Assembly (NCBI RefSeq): GCF_014196625.1
Contig: NZ_JACIDZ010000002.1
Span: 397,135 to 461,134 of the forward strand
Source of the DNA: Martelella radicis
GTDB lineage: Bacteria > Pseudomonadota > Alphaproteobacteria > Rhizobiales > Rhizobiaceae
Length of the DNA stretch: 64,000 nucleotides
Direction of reading: 5' to 3'
Shown here: positions 8,982-17,413 of the stretch, one piece after another
Position numbering within the stretch: the first letter of the stretch is position 1
How the letters are laid out: each line of letters starts with the position of its first letter
Made by a program: the position numbers and the translations under genes
The notes under the pieces: generated by a model
Databases searched by the model: none
Seen by the model: only the letters and a program-made list of their open reading frames with translations
What the model was told of the DNA's origin: nothing

Positions 8982-11039
8982 TCATTCGGCAGCCACCAGC
9001 ATGGCGCGCTTTTTCGATAGACGTTCGGCATCGCATTTCGGGCAGAACTGGTGCTCGCCCTCCAGATAGCCATGGGTCGGGCAGATGGAGAAGGTCGGCG
9101 TGACGGTGATGTAGGGCAGGCGGAAATTGCTGAGCGCGCGCTTCACCAGCGCCTTGCAGGCCTCGCCGGAGGAGATGCGGCTGCCCATGTAGAGGTGCAG
9201 CACCGTGCCGCCGGTATATTTCTTCTGCAGCACTTCCTGGCGCGTCAGCGCCTCGAAGGGATCTTCGGTGAAGCCGACCGGCAACTGGCTGGAATTGGTG
9301 TAATAGGCGTTTTCCGGCGTGCCGGCCTGGATGATGCCGGCAAAGCGCTTGGCATCCTCGCGGGCAAAGCGGTGGGCCGTGCCTTCCGCCGGGGTTGCCT
9401 CCAGATTGTAGAGATGGCCGGTCTCCTCCTGGAAGGAGACGATCTTCTCGCGCACATGATCGAGGAATCTCTGCGCGAAATCATAGCCCCATTCGGTGGT
9501 GATATCCTCGCGATCGTCGGTGAAATTGCGGATCATCTCGTTGACGCCGTTGACGCCGAGCGTGGAGAAATGATTGCGCAGCGTGCCGAGATAGCGCTTG
9601 GTATAAGGGAACAGCCCCTCGTCGATCAGCCGCTGGATCACCTTGCGCTTGATTTCAAGGCTGTCGCGGCCAAGCTCGAGCAACTCGTCGAGGCGGGCCA
9701 GCAGACCGGCCTCGTCGCCCTTGTGGGTGAAGCCGAGGCGGGCGCAGTTGATGGTGACGACGCCGAGCGAGCCGGTCTGTTCGGCCGAGCCGAAAAGCCC
9801 ATTGCCGCGCTTCAGAAGCTCCGTCAGGTCGAGCTGCAGCCGGCAGCACATGGAGCGCACCATGTTTGGCGACAGGTCGGAATTTAAAAAATTCTGGAAA
9901 TAGGGCAGGCCGTATTTGGCGGTCATCTCGAAAAGCCGCGTGGCGTTCTCGCTTTCCCAGGGAAAATCGGGGGTGATGTTGTAGGTCGGGATCGGGAAGG
10001 TGAACACCCGACCCTTGGCATCGCCCTTGGTCATGATCTCCATATAGGCGCGGTTGATCATGTCCATCTCGACCTGCAGCTCGCCATAGGCGAACGGCAT
10101 TTCCTCACCGCCGATGATCGGGTGCTGTTCCTTCAGATCGTCCGGGCAGACCCAGTCGAAGGTGAGGTTGGTAAAGGGCGTCTGCGTGCCCCAGCGCGAG
10201 GGGACGTTCAGATTGTAGATCAGTTCCTGGATCGACTGCAGGACATCCTGATAGGAAAGACCGTCCTTGCGGATGAAGGGCGCCATATAGGTGTCGAAGG
10301 AGGAAAACGCCTGGGCGCCGGCCCATTCATTCTGCAGTGTGCCGAGGAAATTGACGATCTGGCCGACGGCGGACGACATGTGCTTCGGCGGATCGGCCTC
10401 GACCTTGCCGGGCACGCCGTTCAGCCCCTCGGTGATCAGCGTGCGAAGCGACCAGCCGGCGCAATAGCCCGACAGCATGTCGAGATCGTGGATATGCAGA
10501 TCGCCGGCGCGGTGGGCCTCGCCAATCTGCGGATCATAGACATGGGAGAGCCAGTAATTGGCAACGACCTTGCCGGAGACATTGAGGATCAGCCCGCCCA
10601 GCGAATAGCCCTGATTGGCATTGGCATTGACGCGCCAGTCGGAGCGGTCGAGATATTCATCGATCGACGAAATGACGTCGACGGCGACCTTGCCGCTTTC
10701 GCGCAGCTTGGCATGTTTTTCGCGGTAGACGATATAGGCGCGGGCGGTCTCGAAGAAATTTGCCGAAATCAGCACCTGTTCGACGATATCCTGGATGCGC
10801 TCGATCTCGATGGCATCGTCAAGCGCGCTGTGGCTGATCACCTTGACCACCTGATCGCAAAGCCTGTGCGCCTCACCGGGGCCGAATGCTCCAGTCGCCT
10901 CGCCCGCCTTCAAGATAGCGCGATCGATCTTCTCCGCGGAAAACGGTTTGCGCGTTCCGTTTCGTTTGACAACGAAGGACGGCAGTCTTTCGTCCGTTGC
11001 GGCAGACAGTTTTTCCATCGCGGCAGGCGCTTCCGGCAT
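8982..11039 (-). CDS. nrdD: Anaerobic (class III) ribonucleoside-triphosphate reductase, large part without glycyl-radical domain
   Basis: NrdD reduces ribonucleoside triphosphates to deoxy forms without oxygen. The 685-residue product has an N-terminal ATP-cone (about residues 21-112, VVKRNGTRKPFSAEKID), the ten-stranded barrel with SMCCRLQLDL and NVPSRWGTQTPFTNL, and a C-terminal zinc site made of Cys653, His656, Cys666 and Cys669 (ICPTHGYL, FCPKCD). It then ends at LVAAE without the RVxGY glycyl-radical motif, which is on the next gene. The ATG at 11039 is chosen for its GAGGGG site; the longer frame to 11129 lacks family similarity. It heads an nrdD/glycyl-subunit/nrdG operon, probably under anaerobic and NrdR control. 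Confidence 0.93.
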   Translation of the reverse strand: MPEAPAAMEKLSAATDERLPSFVVKRNGTRKPFSAEKIDRAILKAGEATGAFGPGEAHRLCDQVVKVISHSALDDAIEIERIQDIVEQVLISANFFETARAYIVYREKHAKLRESGKVAVDVISSIDEYLDRSDWRVNANANQGYSLGGLILNVSGKVVANYWLSHVYDPQIGEAHRAGDLHIHDLDMLSGYCAGWSLRTLITEGLNGVPGKVEADPPKHMSSAVGQIVNFLGTLQNEWAGAQAFSSFDTYMAPFIRKDGLSYQDVLQSIQELIYNLNVPSRWGTQTPFTNLTFDWVCPDDLKEQHPIIGGEEMPFAYGELQVEMDMINRAYMEIMTKGDAKGRVFTFPIPTYNITPDFPWESENATRLFEMTAKYGLPYFQNFLNSDLSPNMVRSMCCRLQLDLTELLKRGNGLFGSAEQTGSLGVVTINCARLGFTHKGDEAGLLARLDELLELGRDSLEIKRKVIQRLIDEGLFPYTKRYLGTLRNHFSTLGVNGVNEMIRNFTDDREDITTEWGYDFAQRFLDHVREKIVSFQEETGHLYNLEATPAEGTAHRFAREDAKRFAGIIQAGTPENAYYTNSSQLPVGFTEDPFEALTRQEVLQKKYTGGTVLHLYMGSRISSGEACKALVKRALSNFRLPYITVTPTFSICPTHGYLEGEHQFCPKCDAERLSKKRAMLVAAE

Positions 11040-11097
11040 GATCGGTTCCCCTCGGTTTGAGATCACGGCCGCACCGCATTTGGTATGTCTTTTCGAC

Positions 11098-11118
11098 ACC
11101 ACATCAATATATGGTGGT
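11098..11118. promoter_or_regulatory. Candidate NrdR box upstream of nrdD
   Basis: An imperfect palindrome with arms ACCAC and GTGGT and an A+T core lies about 60 bases before the nrdD start. On the nrdD strand it reads CCACCATATATTGATGTGG, close to the published NrdR consensus ACACwATATaTwGTGT. NrdR boxes normally come in pairs; a second clear copy was not seen. Confidence 0.35.
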
Positions 11119-11266
11119 TTCGGCCACAAACATCGATGAACCGATTCGCGCCTTCATGCCTTGCACATCGTCAGGTGAGGGTGTTTTTTGATGGGGAAAT
11201 TCCCTGGATCCATTTCCTGTGCCGAAGGCAGAAAGAACGCGCCGTGAAGGGCGCCGAGCCGAGCCT

Positions 11267-12220
11267 CTACTCGTCCAAGAGAAACCGCGCTGCGTCCTCG
11301 TCCGTGATCAGCGCATTGATCAGGCCGCCCTTCAAAGCCGCACGGATGGCGCGGTGCTTGGGTTTGCCGCGGGCCATGCCGAAGATGATCGTGTCTTCGG
11401 CGGACGGCAGGGGGATGCTGGCGACGCGCTGGTTAATCGGGTGATCGAGAAGCTTTCCGTCATCATTGAAAAGCCAGCCGCAAATCTCGCCGGCCGCGCC
11501 GGCGGCCACCAGTTCCTCCATCTCGTCCGCTGTGAGAAAACCGTCCAGCAGCAGCGGACCCCTCTGGCCAAGCTCGCCGATGCCGACAAAGGTGACGTCG
11601 GCCTTGCCGCCGAGCTCCAGCGTCGGCTTCACCAGCGGCTGGGCGTGGAAGAGGGCGCGCTCCTCCGGCGTCGACACCAGAACCGGCAGCGGCATGGGAA
11701 AGTGCCGCGCCTGGATGGCATCGGCCATCAGGAAGATGACGTTGTAATAGGCCGCCGAACCGTCGGGACTGATATTGCCGGTGAGCGAGACGATGCGGTG
11801 TTGCGGACAGGCCATCGGCGGCAATTGCTCCACCGCCGATCGCAGCGTGCGACCCGTGCCCATGGCAAGCACGGTCGGCTCGCTCCGCTTCAGCCAGCGT
11901 TCGATCTCGGCCGCGCCCTCCTCGGCAATGCCGGTCGGCGCCGTATCGGTATTCGGATCGCTCGGCACGACCTGCACCTGCTTCAACCGATAGCGCTCCT
12001 CAAGTGCCGCCGACAGCGCCATGCATTCGGCGATCGGGTGATCGAGACGCACCTTGATCAGCCGTTCGGACATGGCAAGCGAAACAAGGCGCTGCGCGCT
12101 TTGGCGGGAAATACCCATGGCGGCGGCAATCTCGTCCTGGGTGCGGCCGGCGACATAATAGAGCCAGCCGGCCCTCGCCGCCTCGTCAAGCCGTGACGTG
12201 CTGCCGGATTTTCTCGCCAT
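11267..12220 (-). CDS. SorC/DeoR-type sugar-binding transcriptional regulator
   Basis: The 317-residue protein has an N-terminal helix-turn-helix of the SorC type (residues about 22-50, VAGRTQDEIAAAMGISRQSAQRLV) and a C-terminal sugar-phosphate-binding domain with MGTGRTLRSAVEQL, ADVTFVGIGELG and GEICGWLFN. These regulators bind an effector sugar phosphate as tetramers. The ATG at 12220 follows GGGGTGA; the frame remains open far upstream but without support. The gene diverges from a nucleotide-sugar-type epimerase across 174 bases containing a clean inverted repeat, so it probably controls that gene and perhaps itself. The effector is unknown. Confidence 0.88.
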   Translation of the reverse strand: MARKSGSTSRLDEAARAGWLYYVAGRTQDEIAAAMGISRQSAQRLVSLAMSERLIKVRLDHPIAECMALSAALEERYRLKQVQVVPSDPNTDTAPTGIAEEGAAEIERWLKRSEPTVLAMGTGRTLRSAVEQLPPMACPQHRIVSLTGNISPDGSAAYYNVIFLMADAIQARHFPMPLPVLVSTPEERALFHAQPLVKPTLELGGKADVTFVGIGELGQRGPLLLDGFLTADEMEELVAAGAAGEICGWLFNDDGKLLDHPINQRVASIPLPSAEDTIIFGMARGKPKHRAIRAALKGGLINALITDEDAARFLLDE

Positions 12221-12240
12221 GGTCTCGTTCACCCCGCTTG

Positions 12241-12257
12241 ATTGACCCCTCGTCAAT
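12241..12257. promoter_or_regulatory. Inverted repeat ATTGAC-N5-GTCAAT, candidate operator
   Basis: A perfect 6-6 dyad with a five-base spacer lies 20 bases upstream of the SorC regulator start and 137 bases upstream of the epimerase. A second dyad, GATCG-N5-CGATC, is at 12343-12357, nearer the epimerase. Placement in a divergent regulator/target gap makes them plausible binding sites. Confidence 0.5.
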
Positions 12258-12394
12258 ATCGTGGGCCAGAATAGCCATGTCATTGCGGCCCTGCCAAGCC
12301 GGTCCTGCAAAAGCCGGTAAAATCGATTTGACGCCCCCGCCCGATCGTTGCACGATCCCGCCCGTTCGAGGAGCATGCCAATAGCGAGGAAGAA

Positions 12395-13285
12395 ATGACA
12401 AAACGCATCGTTTTCACCGGCGGCAGCGGCAAGGCCGGCCGCGACGTGATCCCCTATCTTTTCGACAGGGGCCACGACGTTCTCAATCTCGATCTGGTCG
12501 CGCTCGATCATCCGGAGGTCAACACGCTGATCACCGACCTGACCGACAGCGGCCAGGTGTTCAACGCCATGTCCATGCATTTCGGCATGGACCGCTATGA
12601 CGCCGGCAAGCTGCCCGAAGCGCCCGATGCCGTCGTGCATTTTGCCGCCATTCCGCGCGTGATGATCACGCCTGACAACGTCACCTACCAGACCAATGTG
12701 ATCTCGACCTACAACGTCATCGAGGCGGCGATGAAGCTCGGCGTCCGCAAGGTCATCATTGCCTCGAGCGAGACCACCTATGGCGTCTGTTTCGCCGAGG
12801 GCGACCGGGATTTCCACGCCTTTCCGCTCGAAGAGGATTATGACGTCGATCCGCTCGACAGCTACGGGCTTTCCAAGGTCTGCAACGAGAAGACGGCGCG
12901 CGCCTTCGCGCTGCGCTTCGGCGCCGATATCTACGCGCTTCGGATCGGCAATGTCATCTCGCCGGACGACTATGCCAAGTTCCCGGCCTTCCTCGCCGAT
13001 CCGCCCTCGCGCAAGCGCAATGCCTGGAGCTATATCGATGCGCGCGACCTCGGCCAGATCGTCGATCTGTGTCTAAAGAAGGACGGGCTCGGCTTCGAGG
13101 TGTTCAACGCCACCAACGACACGATCACGGCCAACGAGAAGACGGTCGATTTCCTGAAGAAGTACGCGCCCAACACGCCGATCACCCGGGAGATGGGCGA
13201 TTACGAAGCGCCGCTTTCCAACCGCAAGATCCGCGAGGTTCTGGGGTTTGAGGAACAGCACGACTGGCGGAAATATGTGAAGTGA
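12395..13285 (+). CDS. NAD-dependent epimerase/dehydratase (extended SDR)
   Basis: The 296-residue protein is an extended short-chain dehydrogenase: TGGSGKAGRD near the N-terminus binds the dinucleotide, HFAAIPR follows beta strand 4, and Ser/Tyr/Lys catalytic residues are seen in IIASSETTYG and YGLSKVCNE. A C-terminal substrate domain has SYIDARDLGQIVDLC. Such enzymes alter nucleotide sugars or sugar acids; the substrate cannot be told here. The start is supported by GCGAGGAAG seven bases upstream. It diverges from a SorC-type sugar regulator, pointing to inducible sugar metabolism. A repeat follows the stop by 24 bases. Confidence 0.85.
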   Translation: MTKRIVFTGGSGKAGRDVIPYLFDRGHDVLNLDLVALDHPEVNTLITDLTDSGQVFNAMSMHFGMDRYDAGKLPEAPDAVVHFAAIPRVMITPDNVTYQTNVISTYNVIEAAMKLGVRKVIIASSETTYGVCFAEGDRDFHAFPLEEDYDVDPLDSYGLSKVCNEKTARAFALRFGADIYALRIGNVISPDDYAKFPAFLADPPSRKRNAWSYIDARDLGQIVDLCLKKDGLGFEVFNATNDTITANEKTVDFLKKYAPNTPITREMGDYEAPLSNRKIREVLGFEEQHDWRKYVK

Positions 13286-13308
13286 GGGCAGGGCGCTTGC
13301 CCCAAAAA

Positions 13309-13444
13309 TCTCTCCCCTTGAGGGAGAGATGCCCCGAAAGGGGCAGAGAGGGGTGAACCCTCTCGGGAAATTCGGAGTATGCGGCTCATGCCCTTTACCC
13401 CCCTCTGTCGCTTTCGCGACATCTCCCCCTCAAAGGGGGAGATC
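13309..13444. repeat. RIME-like mosaic palindromic repeat, copy 2
   Basis: Same order of parts as copy 1: CTCTCCCCTTGAGGGAGAG, then GCCCCGAAAGGGGC, then AGAGAGGGGT, a core of about 43 unique bases, then ACCCCCCTCT, GTCGCTTTCGCGAC and ATCTCCCCCTCAAAGG. Compensating changes in the small hairpins (for example GAAC versus GAAA loops) keep the pairing. Confidence 0.88.
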
Positions 13445-13535
13445 GGTGGGCGGAAGATCGGCCAGCACCTGATTTTGGCAATTACCCCTTCATTAAGAAG
13501 AAGTCGAAGCCGAACCGGTGCATATGGGCCGTTTC

Positions 13536-13558
13536 GTCTTGTTCACGCGTAACAAGAC
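13536..13558. promoter_or_regulatory. Perfect inverted repeat upstream of micro-ORF
   Basis: GTCTTGTT and AACAAGAC form an eight-base perfect dyad with a seven-base spacer (CACGCGT), 70 bases before the small membrane ORF. It could be an operator or a hairpin; there is no T-tract. The rest of 13445-13627 shows no gene. Confidence 0.4.
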
Positions 13559-13627
13559 CGATGCGATTTTCGCGAAGGCGGCCAGAGCTGCGCTTCTTCA
13601 CACCCAAAGATCAATCAGGACAAAACA

Positions 13628-13753
13628 ATGGATACACACTTAGAGAAACTAGAATTTTCCACGGCCGGCATGAAGCTGCAGGCAAACGGGAAGTTTGCAA
13701 TAATAGCAGGGGTAGCCTTGGTACTAATTCTGGCTCTCGGCACGATAGGCTAG
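13628..13753 (+). CDS. 41-residue predicted single-pass membrane micro-protein
   Basis: The ORF starts with ATG eight bases after CAGGA and ends at TAG 13753. The product opens MDTHLEKLEFSTAGMKLQAN and finishes with a hydrophobic helix of about 18 residues (FAIIAGVALVLILALGTI). This layout, a short charged N-terminus and one C-terminal membrane span, is that of many bacterial micro-proteins. It uses codons rare in its neighbours (TTA, CTA, ATA, GTA), suggesting foreign origin or weak expression. I know no family for it. It is tail-to-tail with dnaQ, whose stop is 18 bases away, and it follows a repeat and a perfect dyad. Confidence 0.5.
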   Translation: MDTHLEKLEFSTAGMKLQANGKFAIIAGVALVLILALGTIG

Positions 13754-13771
13754 CACGGTCCGGAAAACGCC

Positions 13772-14485
13772 TCACGTCCCCGAGACGCTGTGCCACAACG
13801 CCTTGTCGCCGATCTCGGCGAGCATTTTCGCGTGCGCCTCGGCCTCTTCCGCGTGAACGCGCGAGGGGAGCGGGCGGGGGCGGACGAGGGGCGGCAGCTT
13901 GCGCAGATTGCCGTCGCTGTCATATTCATCCGCCGAGCCGGCATTGACGAGGCGGAAGGCCGCCTGACGCCCGCCGGACATCTCGATATAGACCTCCGCC
14001 AGCAATTCCGCGTCGAGCAGCGCGCCGTGCTTGGTGCGGTGGGCATTGTCGATCGAATAGCGCTTGCAGAGCGCGTCGAGGCTGTTGGGGCCCATCGGGT
14101 GCTTGCGCCGCGCCAGCGCCAACGTGTCGACCACCATCTCCTGGTCGATCGGCGGCTTGCCGAGCCGGCCGAGTTCGGCATTGATGAAGCCCATGTCGAA
14201 GGCGGCGTTGTGGGCGATCCAGCGGGCACCGTCGAAAAAGGCCAGGAGATCGTCGACCACATCGGCAAAGACCGGCTTATCCTTGAGGAACTCGTCTGAA
14301 ATGCCATGCACCTGAAGGGCTTCCGGATGCACGGTCTTGCCGTCCGGATTGACATAGACATGGAAGGTCTTTCCGGTCGGGAAATGGTCGATCAACTCGA
14401 CGCCGCCGATCTCGATCAGCCGGTCGTCATTCTTGTCCATGCCCGTTGTTTCGGTATCGAAAATGATATCGCGCGTGACCTTCAT
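13772..14485 (-). CDS. dnaQ: DNA polymerase III epsilon subunit (3'-5' proofreading exonuclease)
   Basis: DnaQ is the proofreading exonuclease of the replicative polymerase core. The 237-residue product has ExoI (DTETTG, Asp10 and Glu12), ExoII (HNAAFDMGFINAE) and ExoIII-epsilon (HGALLDAE) motifs, and a C-terminal tail that normally binds DnaE, ending KALWHSVSGT. Start: AAGGAG precedes the ATG at 14485, and the GTG one codon before is too near it. It follows coaE by nine bases in an operon pointing away from the predicted replication origin. The arrangement coaE-dnaQ is usual in alphaproteobacteria. Confidence 0.95.
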   Translation of the reverse strand: MKVTRDIIFDTETTGMDKNDDRLIEIGGVELIDHFPTGKTFHVYVNPDGKTVHPEALQVHGISDEFLKDKPVFADVVDDLLAFFDGARWIAHNAAFDMGFINAELGRLGKPPIDQEMVVDTLALARRKHPMGPNSLDALCKRYSIDNAHRTKHGALLDAELLAEVYIEMSGGRQAAFRLVNAGSADEYDSDGNLRKLPPLVRPRPLPSRVHAEEAEAHAKMLAEIGDKALWHSVSGT

Positions 14486-14494
14486 CACCGCTCC

Positions 14495-15106
14495 TTAATC
14501 TTTTTGCGCCGCGCCGTCCGCCGCCTTGTCCTTCAGTTCGGCAATGATCTGACCAACCGCCGTCCGCGCCTCGTCAATGCCGTGTCCCGTGTCGACAATA
14601 TAGTCGGCTCGCGCGCGTTTTTCGCCATCGGCAAGCTGACGTTTGAGCACGGTTTCGAACTTTTCCACTGTCATATCCGGTCGCGCCAGCACGCGTTCGC
14701 GCTGGATCTCGGGAACGCAGGTGACGACCAGCACATAATCGACGGCGCGATCGGCGCCGGTCTCGAACAGGAGGGGGATGTCGAGCACGGCGATCGGCGC
14801 TTCGTCGGCGCGCGCCTTCTCCAGGAAGCGGTCGCGTTCCTCACGCACCAGCGGATGGACAATCGCCTCCAGTTTCTCGAAGTTCTCGGGCTTGCCGGCA
14901 AGCGCCTTGCTGAGGCGCGCGCGATTGATCACGCCATCTTCGGCAACGCCCGGAAAGGCAGCCTCGACCGGGGCCACGGCCCTGCCGCGATAAAGCGCGT
15001 GCACCACCTCATCGGCATTTTGCACCGGTATGCCGGCTTCGGTAAAAAAGCCCGCCGTGGTGGACTTTCCCATGCCGATCGAGCCGGTGAGGCCGAGAAT
15101 GATCAT
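14495..15106 (-). CDS. coaE: Dephospho-CoA kinase
   Basis: CoaE phosphorylates the 3'-hydroxyl of dephospho-CoA with ATP, the last step of CoA synthesis. The 203-residue protein begins [16 protein letters not shown] with the P-loop at residues 8-16, followed by the conserved DEVVHALY substrate segment and DIPLLFETG. The ATG at 15106 overlaps the aroE stop by four bases, so translation is probably coupled. It lies between aroE and dnaQ. The C-terminal lysine/aspartate-rich tail (DGAAQKD) is unremarkable. Confidence 0.95.
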   Translation of the reverse strand: MIILGLTGSIGMGKSTTAGFFTEAGIPVQNADEVVHALYRGRAVAPVEAAFPGVAEDGVINRARLSKALAGKPENFEKLEAIVHPLVREERDRFLEKARADEAPIAVLDIPLLFETGADRAVDYVLVVTCVPEIQRERVLARPDMTVEKFETVLKRQLADGEKRARADYIVDTGHGIDEARTAVGQIIAELKDKAADGAAQKD

Positions 15107-15963
15107 CCGTTCGCCTCCAGATCGGCGATGATCTCGTCCCTCAGCGCGGCATCGACCTCGGGCTTCCTACCGAACCATTTCTCAAAACCCGGCACGGCCT
15201 GGTGCAGCAGCATGCCGAGCCCGTCCGCCGTCTTCAGCCCGTGCGCCTTCGCCTGTTTCAGGATCGGCGTTTCGAGCGGCACATAGACGATATCGGCAAC
15301 AATGGCGTTTTCGGACAGCAGGCCGAAGTCAAAGTCCGGTACGGCGCCGCCCTTCATGCCAAGCGAGGTCGTGTTGACGAAAAGGCCTGCGCCCTTCATC
15401 ACCTCGGCAAGCCGGTCCATGTCATGCGCGTCGACCCGGTCGCCAAGCCGCGCGGCTAGTTCGGAGGCCCGCGCCAGCGTGCGGTTGACGATGTGGATGT
15501 GGGAAATGCCGCGCTGTTTGAGCGCCATGACGATCGAGCGCGCGCCGCCGCCGGCCCCCAGCACTACGGCCTTCTCCGCATAATCCCAGCCGGGATGGGT
15601 CGCATCAAGATTGCCGGTGAAGCCGAGGCCGTCAGTATTGGTCGCATGAACGCGTCCGTTTTCGACCCAGAGCGTGTTTGCAGCGCCCAGAAGCGTGGCA
15701 TTTTCATCGGCTTCATCGGCAAGCTCGAACGCGGCCATCTTGTGAGGGATGGTGACATTGCAGCCAACGAGACCGGCTTCGCCGGAGCGCAGACGATCGA
15801 TGAAGCCCGCGATTTCGCCCGGGGCCACGTCCTCGCGCACATAGTCCCCGGAAATTCCGTATTTCTTCAGCCAGTAGCCATGAACCAGCGGCGAGCGGGA
15901 CTGGGAAACGGGATGGCCGATGACGCAGGCCCGCCGCAGATTGGTTTCACGTGAATCAGTCAT
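15103..15963 (-). CDS. aroE: Shikimate dehydrogenase (NADP+)
   Basis: AroE reduces 3-dehydroshikimate to shikimate in aromatic amino acid synthesis. The 286-residue protein has the substrate residues SQSRSPLVH, catalytic Lys75 (NVTIPHK) and Asp111 (NTDGLG), and the NADP-binding GAGGGARS loop. The start at 15963 follows from family alignment; it overlaps the maf 3' end by eight bases. The frame is open for another 80 codons upstream inside maf and should not be used. Codons 2-7 contain a degenerate parS site, which partly dictates the N-terminal residues SRET. Confidence 0.95.
   Translation of the reverse strand: MTDSRETNLRRACVIGHPVSQSRSPLVHGYWLKKYGISGDYVREDVAPGEIAGFIDRLRSGEAGLVGCNVTIPHKMAAFELADEADENATLLGAANTLWVENGRVHATNTDGLGFTGNLDATHPGWDYAEKAVVLGAGGGARSIVMALKQRGISHIHIVNRTLARASELAARLGDRVDAHDMDRLAEVMKGAGLFVNTTSLGMKGGAVPDFDFGLLSENAIVADIVYVPLETPILKQAKAHGLKTADGLGMLLHQAVPGFEKWFGRKPEVDAALRDEIIADLEANG
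15943..15958. promoter_or_regulatory. parS: Degenerate parS site in the aroE/maf overlap
   Basis: GGTTTCACGTGAATCA matches the bacterial parS consensus TGTTTCACGTGAAACA at 14 of 16 positions. It lies in the overlap of maf and aroE, about 9 kb from parA on the other side of the predicted origin. Confidence 0.5.
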
Positions 15964-16561
15964 GCAGTGCTCCGAGTTTGCGCAGGGCCGCCAGCAGCTC
16001 AAGCATCGGCATGCCCAATATCGTGAAGAAATCGCCGTCGATCCGCTCGAACAGTCGCACGCCCAGGCCTTCCAGCTGGTAAACGCCCGAGGAAAACAGC
16101 GCCTCGTCGGAAAGGCGCTCCAGATAGCGATCGATCTCAGCCTCGTCGAGCCGGCGCATGTGCAAGGCGGCCGTCTCGCAGGCCTCGAACAGGATCTCGC
16201 CATCGCGGGCAATCGCGAAGGCGCTCATCAGGTAATGCGTCTTGCCGGAAAGGCGCATCAGATGCTCGCGCGCTTCCTTGCGGTTTTCCGGCTTCGAATA
16301 GGAGCCCCCCTCGAAAGCCATCACCTGATCACCGCCGATGACGAAGGCCCCCGGCGCGCGGCCCGCGACATCGAGCGCCTTTGCCCGCGACAAAAGACCG
16401 GCAAGAAAATCAGGCGTCGCGCCGGTCTTCAGGAAAGGCGCTTCCGTCGCCCGTTCATCCACATGCGGGCGCATGCTGGAAAAGGCGATCCCCGCATTGG
16501 CGAGCAGCGCCCGCCTCGACGGACTGGTGGAGGCCAGGATGATCGCTTCGTTGTTCGGCAT
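15956..16561 (-). CDS. maf: Maf-like nucleotide pyrophosphatase
   Basis: Maf proteins hydrolyse non-canonical or modified nucleoside triphosphates (dTTP/UTP or m7GTP type) to monophosphates. The 201-residue product opens [19 protein letters not shown], the family signature, followed by FVIGGDQV with the catalytic Asp. The subtype cannot be set with confidence. It starts 30 bases after the PPSR gene and overlaps aroE, in the conserved run PPSR-maf-aroE-coaE-dnaQ beside the origin of many alphaproteobacteria. Confidence 0.93.
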   Translation of the reverse strand: MPNNEAIILASTSPSRRALLANAGIAFSSMRPHVDERATEAPFLKTGATPDFLAGLLSRAKALDVAGRAPGAFVIGGDQVMAFEGGSYSKPENRKEAREHLMRLSGKTHYLMSAFAIARDGEILFEACETAALHMRRLDEAEIDRYLERLSDEALFSSGVYQLEGLGVRLFERIDGDFFTILGMPMLELLAALRKLGALHD

Positions 16562-16591
16562 CGGCGCTTTCCTCTCGCAGCTCCAGCGTTG

Positions 16592-17413
16592 CTATTTCAG
16601 CTCGTATTTCAGGGCAAGAATGGCCGCCGCCGTCTCCTCGATCGACCGGCGGGAGACATCGATGATCGGCCAGTTGTTCTGGGCGGCAAGGCTGCGGGCA
16701 TATTTCAGCTCTTCGGCAATCACCGCGCGATCGGTATATTCGCTCTTGCCCTCATCCGCGCCGCTGCCGAATTCGCGGAATTCGCGGACCTGCGAAATCC
16801 GTCCCGGCGAGGCGATCAGGCAGACGATCAGCGGCCGCTTCGCCCGATACAGGCTTTCGGGCAGTTTCATTCCCGGCACGATCGGAATATTGGCGGCCTT
16901 CACGCCACGATTGGCGAGATAGACGCTTGTCGGCGTCTTCGATGTGCGGGAAATGCCGAGGATGACGACATCCGCCTCGTCATAGGTTTCCGGCATCTGC
17001 CCGTCATCGTGATCCATGGCGTAGTTCAGTGCCTCGATGCGGGCAAAATAGTCCTCGTCCAGGCTGTGCTGTGCGCCCGAGCGCCGGCGCGAGGCCGTGC
17101 CCAGATAGGACTGGAACACCCTGGCGACCGGATCGAGAACATTGACGCAGGGCACATTCATGTCCCGGCACATTTCTTCCAGAAGCGCGCCCAGTTCCTC
17201 ATTGACCACCGTATAGAGAACAATGCCCGGCGCCTCGTCGATCGCCCTGAGCACGGCGAGCACCTGCTTGCGGCTGCGCACCAGCGGATAAACATGTTCG
17301 ATCGGCTCATAACCGCCGAACTGGGCGGAAACCGCGCGGCCGGTGGAGATCAGCGTTTCGCCCGTCGAATCGGAGATCAGATGGAGGTGAAAGAAGTTTT
17401 TGCGGTTTTCCAC
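16592..17413 (-). CDS. Pyruvate, phosphate dikinase regulatory protein (kinase/pyrophosphorylase, DUF299)
   Basis: The bifunctional PPSR/PDRP family phosphorylates and, by phosphorolysis, dephosphorylates PEP synthase or pyruvate phosphate dikinase. The 273-residue product opens [20 protein letters not shown] and has the P-loop-like GISRTSKT at residues 153-160. I use the GTG at 17413, preceded by AGGAGG...AAGGA, since it gives the family N-terminus; the frame stays open to 17707 across the region I take as the replication origin, so that extension is rejected. The gene points away from the origin, opposite hemE, exactly as in Caulobacter, Rickettsia and Sinorhizobium. Confidence 0.92.
   Translation of the reverse strand: MENRKNFFHLHLISDSTGETLISTGRAVSAQFGGYEPIEHVYPLVRSRKQVLAVLRAIDEAPGIVLYTVVNEELGALLEEMCRDMNVPCVNVLDPVARVFQSYLGTASRRRSGAQHSLDEDYFARIEALNYAMDHDDGQMPETYDEADVVILGISRTSKTPTSVYLANRGVKAANIPIVPGMKLPESLYRAKRPLIVCLIASPGRISQVREFREFGSGADEGKSEYTDRAVIAEELKYARSLAAQNNWPIIDVSRRSIEETAAAILALKYELK

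Noticed and set aside
12221..12817. Long N-terminal extension of the SorC regulator frame
   Set aside because: It would cover the divergent epimerase gene and the operator dyad; the ATG at 12220 gives normal length.
13561..13947. 128-residue plus-strand ORF running into dnaQ
   Set aside because: It overlaps dnaQ antisense and has shadow composition; the 41-residue ORF in another frame is the better candidate there.
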